Assembly (NCBI RefSeq): GCF_011386835.1
Contig: NC_088795.1
Coordinates: 13,683,441-13,747,440 of the forward strand
Direction of reading: 5' to 3'
DNA from: Chrysemys picta bellii
Lineage: Eukaryota > Chordata > Testudines > Emydidae
Length of the DNA stretch: 64,000 nucleotides
Notes under the pieces: generated by a model
The model's input: the letters and a program-made list of their open reading frames with translations, nothing else
The model's database searches: none
What the model was told of the DNA's origin: nothing
Made by a program: the position numbers and the translations under genes
Shown here: piece after piece, positions 44,420 through 57,532 of the stretch
How the letters are laid out: every line of letters starts with the position of its first letter
Position numbering within the stretch: the first letter of the stretch is position 1

Positions 44420-45530
44420 AGACTGACAAAGCCTGTCAAGCTCCTCCCCCTTTAATTTTTTTTTATTTATTACTATATGGCAGCCTCACCTCTTGACTTT
44501 TTTCCCCTTCCTCTTCACATAGAGTCCAAATTTGGGATGTGGTTGTTGGTTGATAATTATTCCAGTTACTTGTATTGTGGTTTTACTCTGACTGAGGAGA
44601 ACGATGAGATAACCACAGTCTTACTACATGTTAACATCGGTTGTAGGATGGTTCCTTCCCCTTCTGTCTGCTCGGATGTGTGGATAATTAGAGGGGTGCC
44701 AATCTTTGTTATGTATATAAGGTGCAACACCTCACCAAATAGGGTATTCCTGTTAAAGTGAAATAATATATGTATTATCTGTTTTTGAATTTGTTGGATA
44801 TGATGTTTATGTTAACGAGCACCTAAATAGATTATATTGGATGTGGGCACTAGGGGAAACTGGGGGGGGGGAGAGAGGAGGCTTTCTTTCTTCCTCCGGT
44901 GACTCCTCCTGGTAGGGTACAATAGTGTAAACCAAGAATTTCAGCTGTATTTGATGTATATTGGTTATAATTTGGGCTTCACGTTTGTCACAGTGGTAAA
45001 AATGTCAGATACCATGACTTTTCTGGCTTTCTGCCTGACTTTTCAAATTTGAGTGAAGGAGTACTGACCACACGCAGCAGCACTTCCCCCTGGCACCACT
45101 ACCCTAGTTCCATCCCCGTGAGGTGGGGAGACCCAGGAGGGAGGGATGGACAAGCAAGCCCGCTCCACACTCAGCCTGCAGCTGTGCCTCTTGTCACTCA
45201 GGGCTGGGCCCAGCTCCCTGCTATGATCATTGCAACCTGATGCAGGGGGTCATAGTGCTGTTCCGGTTTGGCCCAAGTGCCCCTCTGTCATGTGTAGATC
45301 AATCTCTGATAATTTTCATATGACTTTACATTGTGCCTCTTCATATAACCTTGTGGTGGGTCTACCCACGTGTTTTCATGGGACTTTGTATCAAAGCCTC
45401 ATTTAGAAACTTTGCATTGCCCTTGGTATAATATTATAGCCCCTAAGGATAGAATAAGATAGAAGAAAAATTTCTTTTTGCTAGCAGTAGAACAAGAGCT
45501 CTCCCCCTCCCCCACTCTTAATCAATTGCC
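44420..45530. other. intergenic, nothing recognised
   Basis: No coding feature supported. A G-run occurs near 44863. Confidence 0.4.
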
Positions 45531-45531
45531 C

Positions 45532-46112
45532 TGTTGAATGAATGAGGTGTGGATGAGCAAGGCATAGAAGGCATACCTCCAGACAGCCTCAACTGTTGGA
45601 GAGGGGCTGGGAGCCAGACCCAAGGACAATAAAACGTGTCAAGTGGGCTCATTAAAGACAAGCAGACATACCGAGGGCCGAGGGGGTTAGAAGCAAGCAC
45701 CTTCTTTTGGAAACACCCTCTTTACAGCATTGGGACAACACTCAAAAGAAAGCAGCACAAAGGACAAAGTTTAAATCTGGTATAGATTTGCATAAGAGGA
45801 AAGCTGCTATAAAAGTGAGGCGTCTTGCAGAGGACGCCGGGTCTCGTCTTGTCAACATGGGAGCATCGATCCGGATCGGCAGAAGCCCGGCTCCACCCCC
45901 TCCCCCATCTAACTCACCTGGCCAGTGAAGTTAAGGGGAGCAACTAATTGGTAACAACAAGACGGAGTGTGTTTTTGTGTGTGTGTGTGAGTGTAAGTGT
46001 AATATATTATATGCATATAATACAGTGTTAATGAATACATGTATTACTAATAAATGTGGCGTTCTGCCTTATTCCCCCTGAAAAGATCCTGTGCAGTACT
46101 TTAAGTACAACA
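45532..46112 (+). mobile_element. solo LTR of an endogenous retrovirus
   Basis: Termini TGTTGAATGA and AAGTACAACA give TG...CA ends over 581 bp. A TATA-like gctataaaagtgagg lies near 45806 and a poly(A) signal AATAAA near 46051. A tgtg/gtgtgag run is near 45971. The gggagcatcgatccggatcg segment matches my recollection of a turtle ERV LTR. No exact target duplication was read. Confidence 0.6.
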
Positions 46113-46114
46113 CA

Positions 46115-47445
46115 TGACCCATGACTTTACACACCATTTCCCCCATAACTCATGATTTTACTAAATTTACCATGACTGCTCCATGATTTTTGATTGAGGA
46201 AGGGGGAAAAAAGTTGTAACAAATCTGCAGTCCTAGTTATCCCTGAAACCACCTTGTGATTAATTGGGTGTGGGATGGTTATAGACCCATAGCTTTTTGA
46301 GGTGTATATTATAGGTGACTCCCTCTTTGGGAAGGGCTTACGTGTTAGGTTGTGGGGTGTGTTGGGATTGCCCCCTCTGGGTATTGTCCTCTTTGTGTAA
46401 AGGACTTTTTTTTTTATTGCCCCTTTCGATAAGGGATTTTTCCAATTAGTGTTTTTTTTTCTTTTCTTGTTGTTTATTACCATTTGTAGTTTTCTTCTCC
46501 CTTCCCTCCCCCTCGCCCCCCCACTATCCTATATCTTTATAAACCTCCATGGGCAGTGTGGGTGTGTGATCTGACTCATCAGTGCAATTATCTAATTATG
46601 GATTTGATGGTTCATTCAAATGGGATCTTACATGGGTCGGATGCTTTATGGCACTTCAGGAATTCATGTCCCAACACAACCATTTGTGACATGCTCTGTT
46701 TTTATGTACTGGTAGTAATGAGTGAGTTTATTAACAGTGTCATGGACTATCAAGGCCTTAAGTTACCCAATCAAAAGGAAATATTATGAATCTTTTTTTT
46801 TTTAAACTGAAAGCCGATGTAGTATTTTTTGCAGGACACTCATTTCATTCCCCACCCCCATTCTTCATATTCCAGAGTTGAGTATTTTTAGAATCCAATA
46901 ATTTAACTCTGTTATCAATAACACTATCAATATAATGACCTCAGATTGGGTACCCATTTCTTTTCAGCTTGCCTCACATGGAGGTGACAACCTGTAAACA
47001 ATGGAATCTAAACCCTTTGCTGTTAAATAAGAATTTTCAGAGGTATATTATAAAGGAAATTTCTTTTATGGCATAAACAATATACCTGAAACCTCTCCTG
47101 CTACTCTCTGAGGTGCATGAAGGCATACGTAAGTGGTAGTATAACATTTGCCTCTAATTAAAAAAAAAAAAAAAGTGAGTCAAGCTTGTGTGACCAAGCT
47201 GATGAACACTGAATATGCAGAATCCCCATCCCCAGAAAAATTGCAGAAGCTAATTATCCTGCACTGTGAGGCTAATAAGCTTAGCTCAGCCCAGGTTGAT
47301 TTGCACTATTCAGGTTGAAACAATAATTTGGGGGAGTTGGGAGATAATGTGAGTAAACTGTTAGCTTACCACTTAAAAATGAGAGCACAAACCTGCAAAA
47401 TAAGTACAATTCAAGATGGTCAGGGCCCCCGATCACATCCCAAAA
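46115..47445. other. intergenic, nothing recognised
   Basis: T-rich and A-rich simple tracts (near 46408, 46791 and 47160). No gene. Confidence 0.4.
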
Positions 47446-47449
47446 GGCA

Positions 47450-49150
47450 ATAATGATCAGTAATCTCAAGTTCTATGAGGCTGTATACCAGGATGAATCA
47501 ACCTCCAGTCAACAAGATATAGATGGGTTCCGAAATAAATTAAAATTGTCTTCAATTTCAGTAGACCAGCAGTGCTGGCTGGGCTCCCCTGTTCAGCTAG
47601 ATGAAATACAAAATGCTTTAAAAGATATGAAGACTGGAAAAGCACCAGGAATGGTTGGGCTACTGCTAGCATTTTATCAACAGTTTCAGGAAAGTGACCC
47701 CTAAATTCCTTATAGTAGTATATACAACTGCCTACAGTGAAAGACCCTTACCTTAGTCCACGAGAGAGGCTCTCAGATCTAGTATGCTCAAACCATGGAA
47801 AGAGTCCCAACAATGCAATAATCAGACTAATTTTGATGAACGTCAATATAAAAATCCTATCAAAGGAGTTGGCTACCACACTAAACAAAAGAGGGTGAAT
47901 GCTGTCAGCTATTATCAGGTGGGATTCATAAAGAAAAATCAAGGCACTGATACAAGCTTACTGATAGATTTAATGGCTTTTAATCAATATTCAAATAACT
48001 CATTGGCAGGGGCATCTTTAGATGCTAAGAAAGCACTTGACAAGATTGGCTGGCAGTACCTGTTTGGAGTTCTAGGAAGATTGGGCTTCGGTAAGAGTTT
48101 CCTCTCCTGGATTCACTTGCTTCACAATGATCCCCAATCATGTAGACTCACAAACAGGCTAGTCTTTCAGGTGAACAGAGGAACAAGATAGGGTGGTCCT
48201 CTTTCACCGCTATTGTTTAACATTGCCCTTGAAATGTTGGCAACACAAATTAAAGGTTGTGTTAAAATATAAGGTATAAAAACAGGAACACATGAGACTA
48301 AAATATTACTTTACATTGACCATACAAATAAAAGTATATCAGACCCACAAACATCTAGCCCTAATATATTGAACACGGTAGGTACTTTTGGTAAATACTC
48401 AAGCTCTAAATCTGAGACAATGGAAGTCTCCCAAGGAGTGTGAGAGATCGGTTTGGTCAATAGCCCTTTTCAGTGGCAACAGACTAGTTTGAAAGATTTG
48501 GGTATTCAATCGCAGAAGAAAATTAACTAAATTGTTAGAACTAATCTTAACCATTTAATTAGAAAGTCTCTAATGACTTAAACAGATGGCAGACCTTACC
48601 TCTCTCCTTATGGGGGAAGATTAACGCTATTACAATGAACGTCACCCAGACTACTTTTTAAACTGAGTGTATTACCAACTTGTGTATACACTTTTTTTTA
48701 AAACTAATAATTATTCTAATATGCTTAAAACTTTTCTTTGGGGAGTAGAAAAGCCAGAATTTCATTTGAGCTGTTATAGCTATTGTGAAATCAAATTATC
48801 CAATATTAAGTTTTCACCTCTTAGCTATCGTAGGAATGGCCATTTGATGGTTTAAATCATTATCTCAAGGGCCCTCACATGGCAGTGGGTAGACGAGAAA
48901 CTGATAACTTCCCTGGCTTTGCAGGGAGTTTTGAATTCAGATTACTATCATTTTCCTAAGGAATGTTCACCAGAGTTAGTGGCAGCCCAAAAAGCAGGAC
49001 ACTTTGTTTCACTAAATCTAAGACACATCCCCTTCTGCATATGGAATCTTCAGTTTAGGGAAACGCCAATATCTGTGTTGCTCAACATGCCATACTGTGG
49101 AAAGACTGGATTACTAGGATGTATTAACCCTAACAATCCTAGTAGAAAAT
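47450..49150 (+). pseudogene. L1-like LINE reverse transcriptase, heavily broken
   Basis: Plus-strand pieces read like an L1/Tx1-type ORF2: VQLDEIQNALKDMKTGKAPG near 47600-47660; SLDAKKALDKIGWQYLFGVL near 48015-48075; LSWIHLLHNDPQS and VNRGTR near 48100-48190; and GPLSPLLFNIALEMLATQIK near 48195-48260. The YxDD region is not readable and stops are frequent. 5' truncated and non-functional. Confidence 0.75.
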
Positions 49151-49159
49151 GATGTTTAT

Positions 49160-49745
49160 GATTAAAATTATGCCTTTTGTGACACTGGAGGAGGAGTACA
49201 GTTTAAAATAGACTTGGCAAGTCGGCCAATAGACAGGTCAAATCATATTTGACTAGTCAGTTAACCCTCTACTTGACCATGGTCAAATATTCCAGCAAGA
49301 TTGTCTTGACTCAGCCTACCTCTTTGATTGCCCCATTGTGCCATCTGTTAGCAAGCCTACTTAAATGTCTTGATAACTCACTTTACTACATGATGATGCC
49401 ACCTGTTGCGGGTAGGGGGGAAGGTGAACTAACCAAAACTTGAGCATCTTGATTGGCTTGAGCCTTTTAGAACAAACATTGTATGTAAGTATCTCTTCAT
49501 TTGTACACCAGGCCATCAATGTACATGGCAGTTTTTACAAAGCACATTAAACAAGTTAAAACACATGGTCCCTGCCTGAAGAGCTTGCAGTCTAAACTGA
49601 CTATGCCACTGTGATGGCTTTCAGGGTGTCCAGGACTGAGTTACCTTGTTAGCTCCTCCCCCGTCTCCAGCAAGATCAAGATGTGCTGGTGCTTAACTGG
49701 GTGCCAGCTCCCTGACATCACCAGCCTGTCGGCCATCCAAGAACT
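49160..49745. other. intergenic with an interspersed repeat scrap
   Basis: Near 49525-49600 the string cacatggtccctgcctgaagagcttgcagtctaaac belongs to a common reptile interspersed repeat (also at 59440-59560 in reverse). Nothing else recognised. Confidence 0.45.
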
Positions 49746-49749
49746 CTCC

Positions 49750-50235
49750 TCTGGGCAATGATAGAGGTCTATAAAATCATGAGTGGTATAGAGAAAGTAA
49801 ATAAGGAAGTGTTATTTACTCCTTCTCATAACACAAGAAGAAGGGGCCACCAAATGAAATTAATAGGTAGCAGGTTTAAACCTAACACAAGAAAGTGTTG
49901 GGGTTTTTTTTTTTTCATGCAACACACTGTCAACCTCTGGAACTCCTTGCCAGAGGGTGTTGTGAAGGCCAGTACTATAACAGGGTTCAAAAGGGAGCTA
50001 GATAGGTCCATCAATGGCTATCTTCCATGAATCTATTAGCCAGGATGGGCAGGAAAAGTGTCCCTAGCCTCTGCTTACCAGAAGCTGGGATTGGGTGACA
50101 GGGCATGGATCACTTGATGATAACCTGTCTGTTCATTCCCTTTGGGGCACCTGCCATTGGCCACTGACAGAGGACAGGATACTGGGCTTGATGGACATTT
50201 GGTCTTACCCAGTATGGCCGTTCTTATGTTAATGC
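49750..50235 (+). mobile_element. CR1 LINE 3' portion
   Basis: Reads MIEVYKIMSGIEKVNKEVLF, then FKPNTRKCWG and later NLWNSLPEGVVKAS, typical of the C-terminal region of CR1 ORF2 and its 3' UTR. The non-coding tail reads gatggacatttggtcttacccagtatgg. 5' truncated; a T-run of 14 disrupts the frame near 49901-49914. Confidence 0.8.
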
Positions 50236-50239
50236 CAGC

Positions 50240-51690
50240 CCTTACTTTGCCTTGCTGGTTAACAATAATGCACTGCAGCCCACGAGCCCTACACTGACAG
50301 GAATACCATATATGCTGTCGCCAAAGGGAATAGTACACACACCAGCTTCAGTTATTCAATTCAGGATCAGCTCCTTGTACAATACCAGAGTGCTAAGGTA
50401 TGTTTATAGTGAAAAACAATTACGTTTATTATCGGAGATTTAAGAGTGTGGTAAAAAATAATGGATACAGAAGGGTTATATATGGAACACAATCAATAAA
50501 CATTTTCTAGAGACTAAATTCAACTTAGGCTAACCTCGTGTCTAAAGCAGTCGTCTTCAGCATTTTCAACCAAGGATGGTTGAGATCTTTTCTATGATTG
50601 TAAGTGCTCTGTTTACTTCTTTGGTGCAGGATAACAGGATGTATTTTTGCCTTTCCCTTGTATTCCCCAAAGTTCACTGTCTGCCCCCAGACACAGGATA
50701 ATCCCATGTGGTTGAGTCTCTGGTGTCTTGTCTCCCTGCTGACTTCCCATCCTCCTGTAGATTTTGTATGTAAATAGGCTTCTGTAATGTAAGGGAGGAA
50801 GGTTCAGTCATTGAAGCTGCTTCCCAAACAAACAGAGAAAAGATGAGCAGCCATTAATCTGCTTGAAGAGTTGGCATGCTGCCTACCCTGCATAAGTGCA
50901 TTTCAAATTACTTTTCTTTTATGGTTAGTAAATGTGTTTTTATTTCTTTTATAACTGTTCAGTTCTGAAAAATATTCACATTTAAATGCTAGCTTAACGT
51001 TGCTAGAAAGGTAATTATTCGTTCATGTTTTAGAACTTTATTTCATTGTTTCATATTTTTCTGAGTTAAAATAACTCTGACTTGTGTTAGTAATTAGACA
51101 TAAGTATCTAAGGCTAAGCCCACTGGAGACCAGCAAATCTTACTTTTTGTTGTTGTACTAATAACTTAGTGCTTTAAATTATTTGACCATTTTTGGTGGT
51201 GTTTAACCAATATTTGTCTGGCTAATTGACCAATTATTTTTGAACCAGCCCAACAAGAGAGTTTTAATATATACAACTTAAACACGCTATTACAAATCCA
51301 GCGCTACTGCTGCTTCAAAACCCCCTGAGCACTTTTTTGTCAAAACCCTGCCTAGCCTCTCAAATTTATTAGCAATGTTATATGAAGTTAAACAAAACTG
51401 CATATTAAGCTTTTAAGAACCTGAGGATGTGAAGAATTAGCCATTAATATAGCTCCCAAACACTGGAACTTAGAATTACCCAGTAGAAGATGTACTTCTC
51501 TTGATTTGTACCTCTGATTAATTCCACAGAAAATTATCTGGAATATATACTGGACCCCATATACATTATTTAAATCTGAAGATAGCATTTGCAATAAATG
51601 GTGGTTGTGTTAGGAAATGGGTGACAATTTGGTTCATATGGTCTGGAGTTGCCACAAAAGGTCAAAAGTAAAATTAACTTTTTTTTTTCT
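50240..51690. other. intergenic, nothing recognised
   Basis: No coding, RNA or well-bounded repeat feature was seen. Confidence 0.4.
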
Positions 51691-51714
51691 GTCCTCTGAC
51701 GTGCTTAATGGAGA

Positions 51715-52125
51715 CCATGCAATTCAGGGGTTAGTAGACAGGGACAGGCAGAAGGGGGGGTTGGATGGGCCAGAGGTTCGGGGGGGGGGGGCCTGTCAGG
51801 GGGCAGGGGTGTGGAGAGGGGGTGGGGCAGTCAGGGGACAAGTAGGGGGTGGGGTCCTGGGGAGCAGTTAGGTTGGGGGGTCTCAGGAGGGGGCAGTCAG
51901 GGACAAGGAGAAGGGAGGCTTAGATAAGGGGTGGGATCCCAGGGAGCAGTTAGGGGCAGGAGTCCCCGAGGGGGCAATTGGGGGACAAGGAGCAGGGGGG
52001 TTGGATGGGTTGGGGGTTCTATGAGGGGAAGTCAGGGGGCAGGAAGTGGGAGGGAGTGGATAAGGGGTGGGGCTACCCTCTTCCCCCATATAGTGTCCTA
52101 TTTTTTTCAACATTCAGATATGGTA
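51715..52125. repeat. G-rich minisatellite within a MITE
   Basis: About four diverged tandem units of roughly 80-90 bp built from ggggcagtcagggacaagga, ggggtcctggggagcagtta and similar words. The block ends at catatagtgtcctattttttt...gatatggtaaccctatc, which resembles the end of the 'gtgaccagatgtcc' MITE family. The G-runs could form quadruplexes. Confidence 0.6.
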
Positions 52126-52127
52126 AC

Positions 52128-52570
52128 CCTATCTTCCCTAAGTGTAGCACCTTACATTTGTCTTTGCTGAATTTCATTTTGTTGTCGATAGTCCAGTTCT
52201 GATTTTTTTTTATCAAGATCCCTCTGAATTTTAGCGCTATCCTCCAAAGTGTTGGCAACTTTCTCCTCCCATTCCTCCCTTCCCCCGCCCCAGCTTTATG
52301 TAATCTGCAAATTTGATGGGTAAGCTCTCTATTCCTACATTCAGGTCATTAATAAGATATTAAACAACACCAGACCCAGAACAGATCCCTTCTGGAACCC
52401 CACTTGAGACCTCCTTCCAATCTGACATCATTCCATTGATAGTTTTTTTTGTTTGTTTGTTTGTTTGTGGTTTAACCAATTATGTATCCACTTAATGGTA
52501 GTTCCATCAAGCCCACATTTCTCCATCTTACTTATCAGAATGTCATTTTCTGTCATTCATTAACTTTTAC
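52128..52570 (-). mobile_element. CR1 LINE reverse transcriptase fragment
   Basis: The minus strand near 52130-52190 reads IDNKMKFSKDKCKVLHLG, a well-known CR1 RT motif; the preceding residues are in shifted frames. Upstream on the minus strand, 52380-52420 corresponds to GVPQGSVLGP-like sequence but is broken. No intact protein. Confidence 0.75.
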
Positions 52571-52574
52571 CCAA

Positions 52575-53330
52575 AAAATAAAATACAATTTATTCTCTGT
52601 GTGATAACTTCTGCTGTAGTTTGGTTTTTATTAATTTAAAATTATAAAACATTTAAAAATTAAATTACTATTATGATAAATATTCAATCAAGCACTACTT
52701 TTTAATGCAACTAATATGTAATTTGATATATTTGCATGAATCTATGATAACTTTTGCTATGAATGTACCTAGTGTTAGTCAATCAGTTTGGAGCAGCTTT
52801 AAAGCATAGAGAGACAATGGACTCTACAGAATCTATTAGTCTTTATGGTTTGGTTTGTCAGCCTGGGGCAGTACTGTTTCCCCAAATGTATAACACTGCT
52901 CTACAGCCAAAATGCTTCTGAAATAAATGTAGTCAAACGTTACTAATTCTGGGTCACTGAGAACGAAAATGATGCTTAAAATTGTTGATTGGCTCTAGTT
53001 TTCAAGATATGCTATTGGGTCAGTATATACAACCCTTGACTTGGGAATGGCGGAGGATAAGTGAGTTATAAAGGGAAGGGGTCTCAATTTAAACCAGAAA
53101 TGACTAAAATACATCTTTGACTGGATCTATGAATAAATCTATGACTGGGTTTGGACAGTACTTGCTTTTGAGACAAAACAATGAATGATGCAACCTGAAA
53201 CTGGTATTGCATCATACATGATATGAATTGCATCGTGTTGTTCCTAGAAGTCATGGATGATGCAATCATAACGAAGTTTACATCACTCTGCTGAACAAAT
53301 TGCCCTATATCAGCTCTAGAAATCATAGTG
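52575..53330. other. intergenic, nothing recognised
   Basis: A (tttg)n run at about 52447-52468 lies just before. Otherwise AT-rich, no gene. Confidence 0.4.
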
Positions 53331-53714
53331 TCGTGCTCTCTTATTTGTCAGTGTTGGATTTTTGCAAAGGGACACATTTCTGTTTAGCCAAAGTGAACAG
53401 AGATGCCTCGTACTTGTGTGAACAGTGCAGATAACTTCTATGTTTGTGGTGAAGTGACTTTTGCATCACAAAAGCGCAGTATAACCACTATGGTTAAGAA
53501 AGCCTATCACCTTTATTTTGGCTGCAAAATTGGAGATCAGGACAAGAGGTGGGCCCCACACATATGCTGCAACACTTGTGCAACAAATCTTCGCCAGTGG
53601 TTGAACAGGAAAAGGAAATCTATGCCTTTTGCAGTTCCAATGATTTGGAGAGAGCCAACAGATCATACCAGCAATTGTTACTTCTGCATGGTGCCTCCAG
53701 TTGGGAAAGGTGTG

Positions 53715-54275
53715 TGTAGTGGGACGGCTGCCCCACTCCCTGAGATTATGGGCTGCGGCAGGCCAGGGGGCCTGGGAGCCAATCAGGGCCCAGGTTGGAA
53801 ACAGCCAATCAGGGCCAGGCTCAGCCCTATAAAAGGCTGCTCAGGGAGAGAGAGCAGTCATTCTGTCCCAGGCCTTCGAGAGGGGCAGGTCTATCTCCAA
53901 ACGGGGAGACTAGCACCGCGGACAGCGCAGTACTGGCCAGGCTCAGGGAGCAGAGGGGAGTTCTAGCCTGAGGCCTGCCAGGCTGCAGGCCCTGAGTGGA
54001 AGGGCCTAGCGGGTGCAAGGGGCCGTAGGGGAAGCGGCCCAGGGAAGCGGACAGATGAGGGGAGAGAAGGAGGACAGCGAAGCTGCTGCCAGAGGGTCCC
54101 TGGGTCGGGACCCAGAGTAGAGGGTGGGCCTGGGTCCCCCCCCACCCCCCATGCAGTACAACCAGCCATTGGCCATAGGGAGCGGCTATTACAGACCACG
54201 CCAGATCCCTGACAGGAGGGATTAGACTTTGGGGTGTGCGGTTGACCACGGTGGCTGGAACATAGACTGCCGATT

Positions 54276-54326
<51 letters not shown>

Positions 54327-54539
54327 CGGAAGGAGGTGTGGAAGGACTGAGGGGCACTGCCGGAGGGCAGTGGTCCTGAAGAGGACGCCGCGAGTTGGTG
54401 AGCGACGAGGGCTCAGACACGCCAACCGAGGGCGAGACGAGGACGGGACACCACCAGGAGGGGGCGCTCCACTGGACTGAGCTAATTCCCAGAACAACCA
54501 GTAGGAGGCTCCGCGGTGGTGAGTCCCAACCCCGTTACA
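53715..54539 (+). mobile_element. solo LTR with 5-bp target duplication GTGTG
   Basis: Starts TGTAGTGGGACGG and ends CCCCGTTACA, 825 bp. GTGTG is duplicated at 53710-53714 and 54540-54544. A TATA box ctataaaaggc lies near 53827. A (CA)n run of about 24 units fills 54277-54324. Excising it with one duplicate leaves GKG-V-SKKKK in frame across the site, so the insertion postdates the host element. No internal genes. Confidence 0.85.
54277..54324 (+). repeat. (CA)n microsatellite
   Basis: Uninterrupted ca dinucleotides, about 24 units, inside the solo LTR. The Cys/Val or Thr/His runs in ORFs here are artefacts. Confidence 0.95.
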
Positions 54540-55959
54540 GTGTGTCAAAGAAGAAAAAGTGGACTGTGCATTATCCAAACATTCCATCAGCTATACGCCC
54601 AGTACCCCACGGAGAAGGACTGCCGGTTCCTGATGCACCAGAATCATTCTCACTTGAGTCAGACGAGGAAGAAGAAGAGGATGAAACTTCTGGTCCTGAA
54701 CCATCAATGTCACAGGACCCACATTTTCTCCCATCCTCCTCTGAACCACACCTCATAACACAAGGTGAACTGAATGACCTTGTCAGGGATTTGGAACTAC
54801 CGAAGAGTAAGGCAGAGCTGTTGGGCTCCAGACTACAGCAGTGGAATCTCCTGGCAGGTGATGTTAGGGTTTCCATGTTCCGTGACCGTCAAAAGGATCT
54901 TGTCCCATTCTTCTCCATGGAAGGTGATCTTGTAGCCTGCAACAACATCAATGGTGTGATGGCAGCCCTCAACATCGTTCACAATCCAGATGAGTGGAGA
55001 CTGTTCATTGATTCATCAAAGACTAATCTTAACGCTGTTTTACTGCATAATGGCAATATTTTGCCATCAATTCCAGTTGGTCATGCAGTCCATAGGAAGG
55101 AAACCTATGACAACATGAAACAACTTTTGAGGTGCATAAACTATGACCAACATCAGTGGCAGCTTTGTGGCGATTTGAAGGTTGTTGCTCTCTTGCTTGG
55201 TCTGCAGACTGGATACACAAAGTACTGCTGTTTTCTCTGCGAATGGGATAGTCGTGCAAGAGATTCCCACTACATCAAGAAAGATTGGCCACTCCGACAG
55301 CATCCACCACTTGTTGAATCAAGGAAGATATTGTTACTACCCTTACACATCAAGCTGGGTCTGATGAAGAACTTTGTCAAGGCCATTGACAAAACACAAA
55401 CAGCTTTCAAGTACCTCCGTGGAAAATTTCCAAGGTTAAGTGAAGCTAAGATAAAGGAAGGTGTCTTTGTTGGTCCTCAGATTCGTGAACTTCTTTGAGA
55501 TGATGCATTTGACCATGCACTGCGTGGCAAGGAAAAGACGATGGCATGGAAAGCCTTCCAGTTAGTGGCAATACATTTTCTCGGAAACAACAAGGCAGAC
55601 AACTACAGGTTGTTGGTGGAAAACCTCCTCAAGGCATACAAAAGCCTTGGTTGCAACATGTCACTAAAGATACATTTTTTGCACTCTCATCTAGATTTTT
55701 TTTCCACCAAACTGCAGAGCAGTGAGCTACGAGCACGGCAAGCGATTTCACCAGGACATTGCAACAATGGAGAAAAGCTGTCAGGGCAAATGGAGCCCAT
55801 CAATGCTTGCAGACTACTGCTGGACAGTGACAAGAGATGCTCCATTTAATGAATACAAGAGACAAGCCAAGAAGTGCCGAGTAGACACTGAATAGGACTA
55901 AACTATGTACATAATAGTTTTTTGCCTTTTGTTTCATAATAAATTTTATTTATATAACC

Positions 55960-57530
55960 TTTCTGCTGATTTTTAAAATGTTACATAAACAGGGTAGGTG
56001 AAATATTATCATGTAAAGCAACCATAAACACATGAAAAGACCTAGGTTTACAATTTATGATTAAAACTCTACTATCTATACAATATACATAGACATAAAA
56101 TGTAAAGACTTAAATATCTTAGAAACAATAGCCAATCAGTTGTTTTAATTGTCATATTTGAAATCAGCACATCAAAATACATAATAAATAGCACATTTTA
56201 TCTCCGAAGCAGACAACTTCTCAAATTGTAGACCAGTGTAATTGATCACTGGCTTTTATAGATCAGTTTGGATCACAGATTTTTAGCAGTTGTCCACCTG
56301 ATTTCTGGATTCCAGTTATAGAGCTGGGGTAATAAATTATAGTCACAAACTTATCAGACATTTCTTCTCTTTTTCTGTTTGAATTGCCCACAAATAGTTT
56401 AAGATTTTTCTTGAATTTACTTGTTCAGATTTATACGCCGAATACTCCTTGGCATATTGACCTCAAAATTTGGGCCACCAGTTGGCTTTGATTGGACACG
56501 TAGGTCACATGAAATAGTTTTTATTTCCCCAGATTTCAAATGTGACTACTTATTTTTAAATTCACTTTGCACGAATATTCTTAATATTCACTTCAGATTC
56601 ACTGTTTCATCAATATTCCTGCTAGTGAACTTGTTAGCTAATATTTGCAGAAAGCAAACACGCACATTGTGCAAACAGTCAAGGTGAATTTGATTTTTGG
56701 AAGAAGGGAATAGTGAGGTATTTGACTAGCTCTAATACTTTATCTTCTTGCAACACCCCCACAAAACCGAGAGAACAACCTGGATCTACAGGGTAACCTA
56801 GCTCTGGGCTTCAAATCTTATCAGCTTCCCCCAGCTTGATGTTTAATGTTTGAACTATATGCCCAGCCTCTTCCTCACCGTTCCCCTTTCCCTTGCATTT
56901 AACTGACTGTGGGTGGTGGGTGGAGCCCCCCTTTTGGGGAGGCTAGCTGCCGGCTCTGCCCCTCCCCCGCAGCTGCAGCAACAAGCCGCCCCAGCCCAGA
57001 GGAGACCCAAGCATGCCCCCCTTCTGCCAGGGGAGTCCCTGGCTGGCCAAAGCCCCGAGGACCCCTCCTCCCCCCCACACACACCCCTGCTTGGAGGAGC
57101 CCTGAGCCCCCTTACTCACATGCTCGCTCGCTCTCTCTCTTTCCCTCCCCCCCCCCCGCAGAGGAGCCTTGGGCCAGCTGCTCCTCCCCTCCCCAGACCC
57201 CAAGCTTCCCAGGAAAAGACACAGTATGACAATGTCTCTTCCCGAAGAACCTGAGCTTTTGATATGCCCTATGCAGGTTCCAGGGCGGCTGAGGAGGCAG
57301 TATGTCTTACTCACCTTCCTGGGTTCATGACTAATCTCTCTGGAGTCCAGGGAGATTACTGATTAACCCAAGAAGCTGAATATCACAGACCACCTCTTCA
57401 GATGCTCCGGAACCTGCATGGGGCATAATAAAGCAAAAACTTCCTCCCACCAAACCTGACATCTGAGGGCAGCAGCAAGCGCCAGGGGAGGCAGAGCCTC
57501 CCATGGCCTGTTATACCCACCCCATGTCTT
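55960..57530. other. intergenic; GC-rich patch near 56.9-57.2 kb
   Basis: AT-rich to 56.7 kb, then a CpG-poor, C-rich patch (56.9-57.2 kb) with Pro-rich artefact ORFs up to 123 codons. A minus-strand reading of the GC patch shows no motif. No gene is supported. Confidence 0.4.
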
Positions 57531-57532
57531 TG

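Larger units (their letters stand above)
53403..55900 (+). pseudogene. transposon-borne gene, broken and split by a solo LTR
   Basis: The first part (53403-53714) starts MPRTCVNSADNFYVCGEV and runs through a Cys-rich region (CCNTCATNL; CYFCMVPP). The LTR at 53715-54539 interrupts it. The second part resumes at KKKKWTVHYPNIPSAIRP (54550 on), has an acidic stretch ESDEEEEEDE, then WRLFIDSSK, LLGLQTGYTKYCCFLCEWDS and LHIKLGLMKNFVKA, and stops at TGA (55496-55498), where the frame continues with DDAFDHALRGKEK. A frameshift follows near 55700. I recognise it as a repeated gene family carried by a mobile element in turtles and other animals, but I cannot name the superfamily or the catalytic residues. 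It cannot make full-length protein. Confidence 0.65.

Noticed and set aside
54222..54587. ORFs with long Cys-Val or Thr-His runs
   Set aside because: These are translations of the (CA)n microsatellite inside the solo LTR.
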